Source of the DNA: Saprospiraceae bacterium
Lineage (GTDB): Bacteria > Bacteroidota > Bacteroidia > Chitinophagales > Saprospiraceae
DNA length: 64,000 nt
Assembly: GCA_019187225.1 (NCBI GenBank)
Contig: JABAQQ010000052.1
Span: forward strand, 62,001-126,000
Reading direction: 5' to 3'
Made by a program: the position numbers and the translations under genes. The notes below the pieces were generated by a model. That model searched no databases, was not told the origin of the DNA, and saw only the letters and a program-made list of their open reading frames with translations. Of this stretch, positions 18,025 to 25,210 are shown one piece after another (position 1 is the stretch's first letter; every line of letters starts with the position of its first letter).

Positions 18025-19026
18025 ATGAATCTGAAAACGAACTATATGGGTTTACCCCTTGAATCGCCGGTCGTGGTGTCGGCCTGTACTTTATCCGAAG
18101 AAGTGGATAATATAGAGCGGATGGAAGACGCAGGGGCGGGTGCGGTTGTGTTGTTCTCGCTTTTTGAAGAACAAATCCGCGAGGAACAGGCGCGATTCGA
18201 ATCAGTGTTGCATGCCACCAGCAACGTTTTTGCTGAAGCATCGGAGTATTTTCCGGCACTCGGCGATTACAATGTCGGCACCTCCCAATACCTCGAGATC
18301 ATTCGCAAAGCAAAAGAGCGGGTGCAAATCCCTATCATTGGAAGTTTGAACGGAATTACTCACGAAGGGTGGATCGAATATGCCCGGGATATGGAGCAGG
18401 CAGGAGCCGATGGTATCGAGATCAATGTATTCTATATTCCCGCCGATATCCGGCTGAGCGGAACGGAAGTGGAAAACCGTTATCTCGACATCATCCGGGC
18501 TGTCCGGCAAACCGTCGAAATACCGTTGGCCGTAAAACTAAATCCCTATTTTAGTGCCACGGGCAACATGGCGCTCCGGATGAAAGAAGCAGGCGCCGAC
18601 GCGTTGGTATTGTTCAATCGCTTTTATCAGCCGGATTTCGACATCAACGAACTAAAATTGCTGTCCAACCTGCAATACAGCGATGCCGCTGAGATCAGGT
18701 TGCCGCTGTTGTGGATAGCGATTTTATACGGCCAGGTACCCCTCTCGCTGGCAGCTACCACGGGTGTGCAAAGCGCACGGGAAGTGATCAAATATCTACT
18801 CGCAGGCGCCGATGTCGCTATGACGGCTTCTGCCTTGTACAAGAAAGGCATAGACCACCTCCGGCACATGAACAAAGAAATCGGCGAGTGGATGCACCGG
18901 ATGGATTTTGACTCGATTGATGCTTTTAAAGGTGTGATGAGCCAACGCAATATAGCTAATCCGGATGCCTACGAACGGGCCAATTACATCAAAATACTTT
19001 CAGGCGCCAGGGGAGGTATTTGGTGA
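18025..19026 (+). CDS. Dihydroorotate dehydrogenase-like flavoprotein
   Basis: A 333-residue TIM-barrel protein: 'MNLKTNYMGLPLESPVVVSA', 'IPIIGSLNGITHEGWIEYAR', 'GADGIEINVFY', 'IPLAVKLNPYFS', 'GADALVLFNRFYQPD' and 'AREVIKYLLAGADVAMTASA' follow the FMN-binding pattern of class 1 dihydroorotate dehydrogenase. The usual catalytic Cys/Ser loop is not obvious and pyrimidine genes are absent, so the substrate may differ. Proteins of this subgroup are often found next to nifJ, as here, 82 bases downstream. It might link PFOR-derived electrons to a flavin reaction. Confidence 0.82.
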   Translation: MNLKTNYMGLPLESPVVVSACTLSEEVDNIERMEDAGAGAVVLFSLFEEQIREEQARFESVLHATSNVFAEASEYFPALGDYNVGTSQYLEIIRKAKERVQIPIIGSLNGITHEGWIEYARDMEQAGADGIEINVFYIPADIRLSGTEVENRYLDIIRAVRQTVEIPLAVKLNPYFSATGNMALRMKEAGADALVLFNRFYQPDFDINELKLLSNLQYSDAAEIRLPLLWIAILYGQVPLSLAATTGVQSAREVIKYLLAGADVAMTASALYKKGIDHLRHMNKEIGEWMHRMDFDSIDAFKGVMSQRNIANPDAYERANYIKILSGARGGIW

Positions 19027-19057
19027 AGCCCTATCTTTAACCCCAAAATTTACCGCT

Positions 19058-19402
19058 ATGAAATACAATGTCGCTCAGATCCCGCCCTTCGAAATCTCCA
19101 AAGGCTTCAACGCCCGCCTGATCCACACCGACAACCTCACACTCGCTTACGTGGACATAGACGACGGAGCGGCTTTAGCGGAACATGCGCACGTCCATGA
19201 ACAGGTCGTAAACATGCTGGAAGGCCGCTTCGAGTTGACGGTCGCCGGGCAGCCGCACATTCTCGAAGCAGGCGACGCATTTGCCATTCCTTCCAATGTG
19301 CCGCATTCGGGTCGCGCATTGACAAAATGCCGGATTCTGGACGTATTCAACCCTGTCCGGGAGGATTTTCGGAGCGGGAATGTGGCGTATGCGCGGCAGT
19401 GA
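19058..19402 (+). CDS. Small cupin protein
   Basis: A 114-residue single-domain cupin starting at MKYNVAQIPPFE; the ATG at 18965 lies inside the preceding gene. Motif 1 is 'AEHAHVHEQVVNMLEGRFEL' (two His and a Glu as metal ligands), motif 2 'LEAGDAFAIPSNVPHSG'. Members bind a metal and act as dioxygenases, isomerases or sensors of small acids. It sits 31 bases after the dihydroorotate dehydrogenase-like gene and 33 before the 3-hydroxyanthranilate dioxygenase gene. Confidence 0.88.
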   Translation: MKYNVAQIPPFEISKGFNARLIHTDNLTLAYVDIDDGAALAEHAHVHEQVVNMLEGRFELTVAGQPHILEAGDAFAIPSNVPHSGRALTKCRILDVFNPVREDFRSGNVAYARQ

Positions 19403-19405
19403 TCG

Positions 19406-19413
19406 TACTTTTG
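19406..19413 (+). promoter_or_regulatory. Candidate -7 box (TACTTTTG) of nbaC
   Basis: TACTTTTG matches TAnnTTTG and lies 22 bases upstream of the ATG at 19436. No convincing TTG element is found at 19-21 bases upstream. Confidence 0.45.
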
Positions 19414-19435
19414 TCAGCACAAAATTCAGACAGCC

Positions 19436-19951
19436 ATGCCAATCGCTAGACCATTCAACCTCCAAAAATGGATTGAAGAGAACCGTCACCTGCTCAAACC
19501 TCCGGTGGGGAACAAGCAGATCTATATTGACAATGAAGACTTTATCGTGATGATCGTCGGCGGACCCAATGGCCGCAAGGACTATCACTGGGAAGAAGGC
19601 GAAGAACTTTTTTACCAGTTGGAAGGCGATATCCAGGTAAAGATCATCAACGAAGACGGCAAACCGGAGACCATCGACATCCGCGAAGGGGAAATGTTCC
19701 TGCTGCCGCCGCGCATTCCGCATTCGCCGCAACGCCCGGCCAACACCGTCGGCCTCGTGCTGGAACGCCGTCGCCACGAGGGCGAAATTGACAAATTGCT
19801 GTGGTTCTGCGAAAAATGCGGCGCGCCGCTCCACGAAGCGGGTTTTCCGCTCAAAGATATCGGGACACAGATCAAAGAAGCCATCGGCGAATACAAGGAA
19901 AATCTTGAAGCCCGTACCTGCAAAAAATGCGGCGCGGTGATGGAGATGTGA
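19436..19951 (+). CDS. nbaC: 3-hydroxyanthranilate 3,4-dioxygenase
   Basis: A 171-residue cupin. It has 'NKQIYIDNEDFIVMIVGGPN', 'DYHWEEGEELFYQLEGD' (iron ligands H and E), 'GEMFLLPPRIPHSPQRP' and 'GLVLERRR', all typical of HAAO. The C-terminus carries two CxxC pairs (CEKCG, CKKCG) forming the rubredoxin-like iron site of bacterial HAAO. The enzyme opens the ring of 3-hydroxyanthranilate to give the quinolinate precursor of the kynurenine route to NAD. No other kynurenine gene is present in the window. Confidence 0.94.
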   Translation: MPIARPFNLQKWIEENRHLLKPPVGNKQIYIDNEDFIVMIVGGPNGRKDYHWEEGEELFYQLEGDIQVKIINEDGKPETIDIREGEMFLLPPRIPHSPQRPANTVGLVLERRRHEGEIDKLLWFCEKCGAPLHEAGFPLKDIGTQIKEAIGEYKENLEARTCKKCGAVMEM

Positions 19952-19980
19952 GAGACGTGAGAGGGTGTGAGAGGGGAGAG
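19948..19980. repeat. Short degenerate tandem repeat (GTGAGAG x3)
   Basis: Three copies of GTGAGAG at spacings of 9 and 10 bases start within the nbaC stop codon. It is a single-arm relative of the other arrays, with a less regular period. Confidence 0.6.
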
Positions 19981-20088
19981 AATGATGGCCCGAATCCGGT
20001 GTCGAATGGTCGAAGCCTTTCATGCTGTGAACAATTTTTTCAATCGCTTTTTCATTGTATTCCTCCAGGGAGGCGAGGGTCTCTTTTG

Positions 20089-20096
20089 TACGTTTG
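20089..20096 (+). promoter_or_regulatory. Candidate -7 box (TACGTTTG) of the DUF4159 gene
   Basis: TACGTTTG fits TAnnTTTG and lies 34 bases upstream of the ATG. A matching TTG at normal distance is missing. Confidence 0.45.
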
Positions 20097-20130
20097 CCGC
20101 CCCTGAATTTAAAATATTACCGACTACAAC

Positions 20131-20805
20131 ATGCGACTTTTCATAATCGCCTTTTTCTTTCTGGCTACTGCTTTCAAATCCGCAATCCCCAATCCGCAAT
20201 CCGCAATCCATCCCCCCACCCTCAAACTCGCCCTGCTCAAATACGCGGGCGGCGGCGACTGGTACAACGACGTGAATTCGCTGAAAAACCTCGCCAAATT
20301 CTGCAACGACAACCTGAGAACTAATTTCGACGTTACGGACTACGCCACCGTCGAACCCGGCAGCGCCGACATTTTCAATTACCCCATCGTGTACGCTACG
20401 GGTCACGGCAACATGCTTTTTACCGACCTCGAAGCCCGCAATATGCGCGCTTACCTCGAAGGCGGCGGCTTCCTGATCCTCAATGACGATTATGGCCTCG
20501 ATCCCTTCGTGCGCCCGGCCATGAAAAAAGTTTTTCCCGAACTCGACTTTGTGGAACTGCCGTTCAGCCACCCCATTTATCACCAGAAATACGAATTCCG
20601 GAACGGTATGCCCAAAATCCACGAGCACGACGGCAAACCTGCCCAGGGCTTTGGCCTGCTCTGGCAAGGCCGCCTCGTCTGCTTTTACAACTTCGAAACC
20701 GACCTCGGCGACGGCTGGGACGACGTGCACAACGACCCCCAGGAACTTCGCCAGAAAGCCCTGCAAATGGGGGCGAATATTGTGCAATATGTGTTCGGAC
20801 AATAA
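20131..20805 (+). CDS. DUF4159 secreted protein with a heptamer array in its coding sequence
   Basis: A 224-residue protein with a signal peptide (MRLFIIAFFFLATAF). The body matches DUF4159: 'KYAGGGDWYNDVNSLKNLAK', 'YPIVYATGHGNMLFTD', 'LEGGGFLILNDDYG' and 'ELPFSHPIYHQKYEF'. Such proteins adopt a glutaminase-like fold and are often found with AAA/MoxR and VWA genes, none of which is adjacent here. Directly after the signal peptide a run of five 7-base units (20177-20211) codes for KSAIPNPQSAIHPP, a spacer absent from the domain proper. purD follows after 53 bases. Confidence 0.85.
   Translation: MRLFIIAFFFLATAFKSAIPNPQSAIHPPTLKLALLKYAGGGDWYNDVNSLKNLAKFCNDNLRTNFDVTDYATVEPGSADIFNYPIVYATGHGNMLFTDLEARNMRAYLEGGGFLILNDDYGLDPFVRPAMKKVFPELDFVELPFSHPIYHQKYEFRNGMPKIHEHDGKPAQGFGLLWQGRLVCFYNFETDLGDGWDDVHNDPQELRQKALQMGANIVQYVFGQ
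20177..20211. repeat. Heptamer array inside a coding region (AATCCGC type)
   Basis: Five units: AATCCGC, AATCCCC, AATCCGC, AATCCGC, AATCCAT. The array is open in this frame and encodes a Pro/Ser/Asn/Gln-rich spacer between signal peptide and domain. Confidence 0.92.
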
Positions 20806-20814
20806 TTTTCTTTG

Positions 20815-20858
20815 CCCACATTGACCACATTCATCCCATTGCCCACATTCCCCACATT
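20815..20858. repeat. Nonamer array between the DUF4159 gene and purD
   Basis: Five 9-base units of the type CCCACATTN (CCCACATTG, ACCACATTC, ATCCCATTG, CCCACATTC, CCCACATT) start 9 bases after the stop codon and end exactly at the purD ATG. No complementary arm is present. Confidence 0.85.
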
Positions 20859-22133
20859 ATGAACATTCTTTTACTCGGCTCCGGCGGACGCGAACACGCC
20901 TTCGCGTGGAAACTCTCGAAAAGTAAACGCTGTTCCCGGCTCTTCATCACCCCCGGCAACGCCGGCACGTCCACCTGCGGCCAAAACGTCGCCCTCAATC
21001 CCCTCGACTTCGATGCCATTGGAAAATTTTGCCTTGACAATCAGATCAATATGGTTGTAGTCGGCCCCGAGGAGCCGCTCGTGCGGGGTATTTGGGACTT
21101 TTTCCAGGAAAATGAAAATCTGAAAAGTATCCCTGTCATCGGCCCTTCCAAAGCCGGAGCGGTATTGGAAGGCAGCAAAGCCTGGAGCAAACAGTTCATG
21201 CAGCGCCACAAGATACCGACCGCGGCGTACCGGGAATTTACGGGGGAGAACATTGGAGATGGCTTGCAATATTTGAAAAAACACAGCCTGCCCATCGTAC
21301 TGAAAGCCGACGGCTTGGCAGCGGGTAAAGGCGTGGTGATTTGCCAGACGCACACAGAAGCGGAGCAGGAATTTCAGGAAATGCTGGGCGGTAAATTCGG
21401 CAGTGCCGGTCATCGCGTGGTCGTGGAGGAGTTTCTATCGGGCATCGAATTCAGCGTGTTCGTCCTGACCGACGGCAAAAATTACAAAATCCTGCCGGAA
21501 GCCAAGGACTACAAGCGCATCGGCGAGGGCGATACCGGGCCGAACACGGGTGGCATGGGCGCCGTCAGCCCGGTGCCTTTTGTGGACGAAACGATGTGGC
21601 AAAAAGTGGAAGAACGCATCATCCGCCCCACCGTGAAAGGTCTGCGCAAAGAAAAAATCCCTTACAAAGGCTTCATTTTCCTCGGTTTGATAAAAGTCAA
21701 CGGCGAACCTTTCGTCATCGAATACAACTGCCGCATGGGCGACCCCGAGACTGAAGTCGTGTTTCCCCGCCTGAAAAACGACCTCGTGACGCTCTTCGAC
21801 AACTGCGCCAAAGGCACGCTGGGCCGCGTGAAGATCCGCGCCGACCAACGTACGGCAGCAACACTTTTCCTCGTGAGTGGAGGCTATCCCGGAGATTATC
21901 AAAAAGGGAAAGTCATCACGGGCTTGGAAAAAGTGAAGGGAAGTACGGCGTTCCACGCCGGGACAACGGAAAAAGGAGGAGAAATCGTCACGAGCGGCGG
22001 ACGTGTCATCGCTTTGACGAGTTTTGGAAAAGACATTGTATCGGCAGTTCGCAAATCGAAGCGGAATGCCAAAGTGGTTGATTTTGACGGTAAATATTAC
22101 CGGCGGGATATCGGGAAAGATTTGATCGGATAA
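20859..22133 (+). CDS. purD: Phosphoribosylamine-glycine ligase
   Basis: A 424-residue GARS of normal length. The start 'MNILLLGSGGREHAFAWKL', 'NMVVVGPEEPLVRGIWDFF', 'PSKAGAVLEGSKAWSKQFM', ATP-grasp segments 'LPIVLKADGLAAGKGVVIC', 'EEFLSGIEFSVF' and 'EYNCRMGDPETEVVFPRL' are diagnostic. It joins phosphoribosylamine and glycine with ATP to give GAR, the second step of purine synthesis. It is a lone purine gene in this window; the nonamer array fills its leader up to the start codon. Confidence 0.97.
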   Translation: MNILLLGSGGREHAFAWKLSKSKRCSRLFITPGNAGTSTCGQNVALNPLDFDAIGKFCLDNQINMVVVGPEEPLVRGIWDFFQENENLKSIPVIGPSKAGAVLEGSKAWSKQFMQRHKIPTAAYREFTGENIGDGLQYLKKHSLPIVLKADGLAAGKGVVICQTHTEAEQEFQEMLGGKFGSAGHRVVVEEFLSGIEFSVFVLTDGKNYKILPEAKDYKRIGEGDTGPNTGGMGAVSPVPFVDETMWQKVEERIIRPTVKGLRKEKIPYKGFIFLGLIKVNGEPFVIEYNCRMGDPETEVVFPRLKNDLVTLFDNCAKGTLGRVKIRADQRTAATLFLVSGGYPGDYQKGKVITGLEKVKGSTAFHAGTTEKGGEIVTSGGRVIALTSFGKDIVSAVRKSKRNAKVVDFDGKYYRRDIGKDLIG

Positions 22134-22161
22134 GGTACTCCGGAACGGACTTCCGGCGTAC

Positions 22162-22878
22162 TTAAATTACCTTCCTTTCCCGCACCGACACCTCCGACCC
22201 TTCCGCCAGAAAAACGGAAAGCGGCGCAGCGTCGGTCAAAGGAGCGAATGCCGGACCGTACACAGCCCCGAAATCCACTTCGCAAAACCAGGAGCCGATG
22301 GGATACACCTGCCAGCGCGGATGCTCCACCTGGTATTCTACCGTGCGTTCGGCGTCGCGGCGGGAATAGCCCCAGTAGTGCTCGGTGATGAATTCCACTT
22401 CACTGCCTTCTTTCATATCCATCGCCGGGCCGTTTGTCTGCACACCGAAGCCCTGCCAACGGCGCGCATGGCGCCAGAAATATTCCACCCGCAAGTTGTC
22501 TCCGGCTGCTTCCCATACGTGGCGCATCGGGCGGGCAGCGTAATGTTCTTTATAAATTGTGTTAGCTACCCATGCAATGGCGGGTTTCGGCACAATTTCG
22601 CTGATGAACACCACGCCGCGCTTCCAACCCACTGCGGGATCGTGCCGTCGCACATAAAATCGCAGGTTGATCTCTTCGAAATCGCTGTGCCACGGGAACT
22701 TAACACCTTTGATCCGGGTGTCGAGAAACATAAAACCGACCAGACTGACGTAGCAGACGCCGTTCCAGATGTCGGGTTCCGTCTGGGCGGGGAGATAGGG
22801 TTTTAATATCTCCGGCTCGACGCGGTAATTGAAGAGGGCAAGCCGGCGCCATTCGGCAGTGAGAAAGGTGGGGGACAT
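22162..22878 (-). CDS. YqjF/DUF2071 family protein
   Basis: A 238-residue protein starting at MSPTFLTAEWRRLALFNYRV; an extension to 23055 would run through the hutU start and is rejected. 'LKPYLPAQTEPDIWNGVCYV', 'SLVGFMFLDTRIKGVKFPW', 'FEEINLRFYVRR' and the later 'HYWGYSRRDAERTVEYQVEH' are typical of DUF2071, an acetoacetate-decarboxylase-like fold of unknown function. It is divergent from hutU, whose promoter lies in the 94-base gap. Confidence 0.88.
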   Translation of the reverse strand: MSPTFLTAEWRRLALFNYRVEPEILKPYLPAQTEPDIWNGVCYVSLVGFMFLDTRIKGVKFPWHSDFEEINLRFYVRRHDPAVGWKRGVVFISEIVPKPAIAWVANTIYKEHYAARPMRHVWEAAGDNLRVEYFWRHARRWQGFGVQTNGPAMDMKEGSEVEFITEHYWGYSRRDAERTVEYQVEHPRWQVYPIGSWFCEVDFGAVYGPAFAPLTDAAPLSVFLAEGSEVSVRERKVI

Positions 22879-22891
22879 GGTGCGAGGTTGG

Positions 22892-22923
22892 TTGTTGATT
22901 TGTGTTTGTTCGAAGTACTTTTG
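22892..22923 (+). promoter_or_regulatory. hutU promoter
   Basis: TTG (22892-22894), a 21-base spacer and TACTTTTG (22916-22923) fit the Bacteroidota consensus; the ATG follows 49 bases later. The stretch between genes is also rich in GTT/GTTG words, reminiscent of the heptamer arrays. Confidence 0.65.
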
Positions 22924-22972
22924 CAGAGGTTTCTGAAAAACCTTCTCAACAAAATAAACGGCAAAAAGATAT

Positions 22973-25096
22973 ATGTCCGTCCTCACCACTTTCCAAACCG
23001 CCATCCGTACCGGCATCCCCGCTACTTTGCCTGCCCCCAAGCCCCTCGACCCCAACGTCAGTCATGCCCCGCGCCGCGTGGTGGAAGGCGTATTGTCTGA
23101 GGCGGAAAAAGTGCTCGCCGTGCAAAACGCCCTGCGCTATTTCCCCCCGGCCTCGCACCGCGAACTGGCCGCCGAATTTGCACAGGAGTTGGCGGAATAC
23201 GGTCGCATCTACATGTACCGCTTTCGCCCGGATTATGCGATGCACGCCCGGCCCATCGAAGATTACCCCTACAAATCGCGGCAGGCAGCAGCCATCATGC
23301 TGATGATCCAGAACAACCTCGACCCCAAAGTTGCCAAACACCCGCACGAACTCATCACCTACGGCGGCAACGGCGCGGTGTTCCAGAACTGGGCGCAATA
23401 CCTGCTGACCATGCAATACCTGTCGGAAATGACGGACCATCATACGCTGGTGATGTATTCCGGCCACCCGATGGGGCTTTTTCCCAGCCACCCCGACGCG
23501 CCGCGCGTGGTGGTGACCAACGGTATGATGATCCCCAACTATTCCAAAAAAGAAGACTGGAACCGCTACAACGCCCTCGGCGTGACCCAATACGGCCAGA
23601 TGACCGCCGGTTCGTATATGTACATCGGACCGCAGGGCATCGTGCATGGCACCACGATCACCCTCCTCAACGCCGGGCGCAAAATGGGCCTCGGCGACGA
23701 CGATCTGCGCGGCAAAGTGTTCGTTACCAGTGGTTTGGGCGGTATGTCGGGCGCGCAGGCGCTCGCGGGCATCATCACCGCGTCGGTCACGGTTATCGCC
23801 GAAGTGGACGCCGACGCCATCCGGCAACGCCTCACCGACGGCTACATCCGGCAGGAAAATGTCTTTAATGACTTAAATGACCTGATAATTGCCCTCGAAA
23901 AATGCCGCCGCGACAAAACACCCGTCGCCCTCGTGTACCACGGCAACATCGTTGACCTCTGGGAACGCTTTGTGCGCGACAACATCCGGGTCGAACTGGG
24001 TAGCGACCAGACGAGTTGCCACAACATCCACGACATGGGCTACTGCCCGGTGGGCTATACTTTTGAGGAGGCCAAACAACTGCTCATCCGGGACAAAACG
24101 CAATTCCTGGAAGCCGTCCGAACCTCGTTGCGCCGCCACGTCGCCGCCATCAATGTCATGGCGGATCGCGGCATGTATTTCTGGGATTACGGCAATGCGT
24201 TCCTCAAAGAAGCGGGCGATGCCGGCGCGGATGTCTGGAAATCAGACATCCCGGATTCGCAAGCAGGTAACTCCGTCCAATCCGCAATCCGCAATCCGCA
24301 ATCCCCAATCCCCAATCCCCAATCCCAGATCACTTCTCCCTATCGCTATCCTTCCTACGTCGAAGACATCATGGGCCCGCTTTGTTTCAATTACGGTTTC
24401 GGCCCTTTCCGCTGGGTGTGCTGCTCGGGTTCGCAGGAAGACCTCGACAAAACTGACCGCATCGCGGCAGATATTTTGGAGAAGATGCTCACCGATTCAC
24501 CTGCAGAAATACACGGCCAACTCAAGGACAACCTCATCTGGATACAAAAAGCGAAGCAGCAGATACCAGTGGTGGGTTCAAAGTCGAGAATCTTGTATGC
24601 TGATTCGGAAGGCCGCATCCGGATCGCCCGGTCCTTCAACGACGCCATTGCGAGCGGCGAATTGTCAGGCCCGATCGTGCTGGGCCGCGACCACCACGAC
24701 GTGAGCGGCACCGATTCGCCCTTCCGCGAAACGGCCAACATCTACGACGGCTCCCGCTTCACAGCAGATATGGCGGTGCAAAACGTCATAGGCGATGCGT
24801 TCCGGGGCGCTACCTGGGTGAGCCTGCACAACGGCGGCGGCGTGGGCTGGGGCGAAGTCATCAACGGTGGTTTCGGCATGGTGCTCGACGGCTCGGCAGA
24901 TGCCGAACGCCGCCTGCAATCCATGCTCTTCTGGGACGTGAACAACGGCATCAGCAGGCGCGCCTGGGCGCGCAACCCGCACGCTCTCAGCACCTTGCAG
25001 CGCACGATGGAGCAGTATCCCGACCTGAAAGTGACGGTGCCGTATCTGGCGGATGAGGCGGTGGTGCGGGAGGCAATGAATAAAGTAAAAGTTTGA
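22973..25096 (+). CDS. hutU: Urocanate hydratase with an array-encoded insertion
   Basis: A 707-residue enzyme. 'LITYGGNGAVFQNWAQYLL', 'YSGHPMGLFPSHPDAPRVVV', 'GPQGIVHGTTITLLNAGR', 'VTSGLGGMSGAQALAGII' (NAD-binding) and the catalytic-Cys region 'FGPFRWVCCSGSQEDLD' identify urocanase, which converts urocanate to imidazolone propionate in histidine breakdown. Between 'KEAGDAGADVWKSDI' and 'RYPSYVEDIMGP' about 33 extra residues occur, including QSAIRNPQSPIPNPQSQI, encoded by seven 7-base repeat units (24279-24327). The site corresponds to a loop in the family. hutH, hutI and hutG are not in the window. Confidence 0.95.
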   Translation: MSVLTTFQTAIRTGIPATLPAPKPLDPNVSHAPRRVVEGVLSEAEKVLAVQNALRYFPPASHRELAAEFAQELAEYGRIYMYRFRPDYAMHARPIEDYPYKSRQAAAIMLMIQNNLDPKVAKHPHELITYGGNGAVFQNWAQYLLTMQYLSEMTDHHTLVMYSGHPMGLFPSHPDAPRVVVTNGMMIPNYSKKEDWNRYNALGVTQYGQMTAGSYMYIGPQGIVHGTTITLLNAGRKMGLGDDDLRGKVFVTSGLGGMSGAQALAGIITASVTVIAEVDADAIRQRLTDGYIRQENVFNDLNDLIIALEKCRRDKTPVALVYHGNIVDLWERFVRDNIRVELGSDQTSCHNIHDMGYCPVGYTFEEAKQLLIRDKTQFLEAVRTSLRRHVAAINVMADRGMYFWDYGNAFLKEAGDAGADVWKSDIPDSQAGNSVQSAIRNPQSPIPNPQSQITSPYRYPSYVEDIMGPLCFNYGFGPFRWVCCSGSQEDLDKTDRIAADILEKMLTDSPAEIHGQLKDNLIWIQKAKQQIPVVGSKSRILYADSEGRIRIARSFNDAIASGELSGPIVLGRDHHDVSGTDSPFRETANIYDGSRFTADMAVQNVIGDAFRGATWVSLHNGGGVGWGEVINGGFGMVLDGSADAERRLQSMLFWDVNNGISRRAWARNPHALSTLQRTMEQYPDLKVTVPYLADEAVVREAMNKVKV
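24279..24327. repeat. Heptamer array inside hutU
   Basis: Seven consecutive units: AATCCGC three times, AATCCCC three times, AATCCCA. The array is in frame without stops and codes for a Pro/Asn/Gln/Ser-rich insertion. It uses the same unit as the array in the DUF4159 gene. Confidence 0.93.
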
Positions 25097-25185
25097 AAAA
25101 ATATCATTCAATCGTCAGCGCTTATCTCTCACCCTCAGAAAAGCCCCATTCACACATTTATCGCCCTTTCCCCTTGTCCGGTTGT

Positions 25186-25193
25186 TAGTTTTG
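25186..25193 (+). promoter_or_regulatory. Candidate -7 box (TAGTTTTG) of the T9SS cargo gene
   Basis: TAGTTTTG matches TAnnTTTG and lies 17 bases upstream of the ATG at 25211; no TTG element at the usual spacing. Confidence 0.45.
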
Positions 25194-25210
25194 TCGAAAA
25201 CAACAGCGAA

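Noticed and set aside
18965-19057. Longer cupin gene starting inside the dihydroorotate-dehydrogenase-like gene
   Set aside because: The overlap of about 60 bases is unnecessary; MKYNVAQI gives the usual cupin length.
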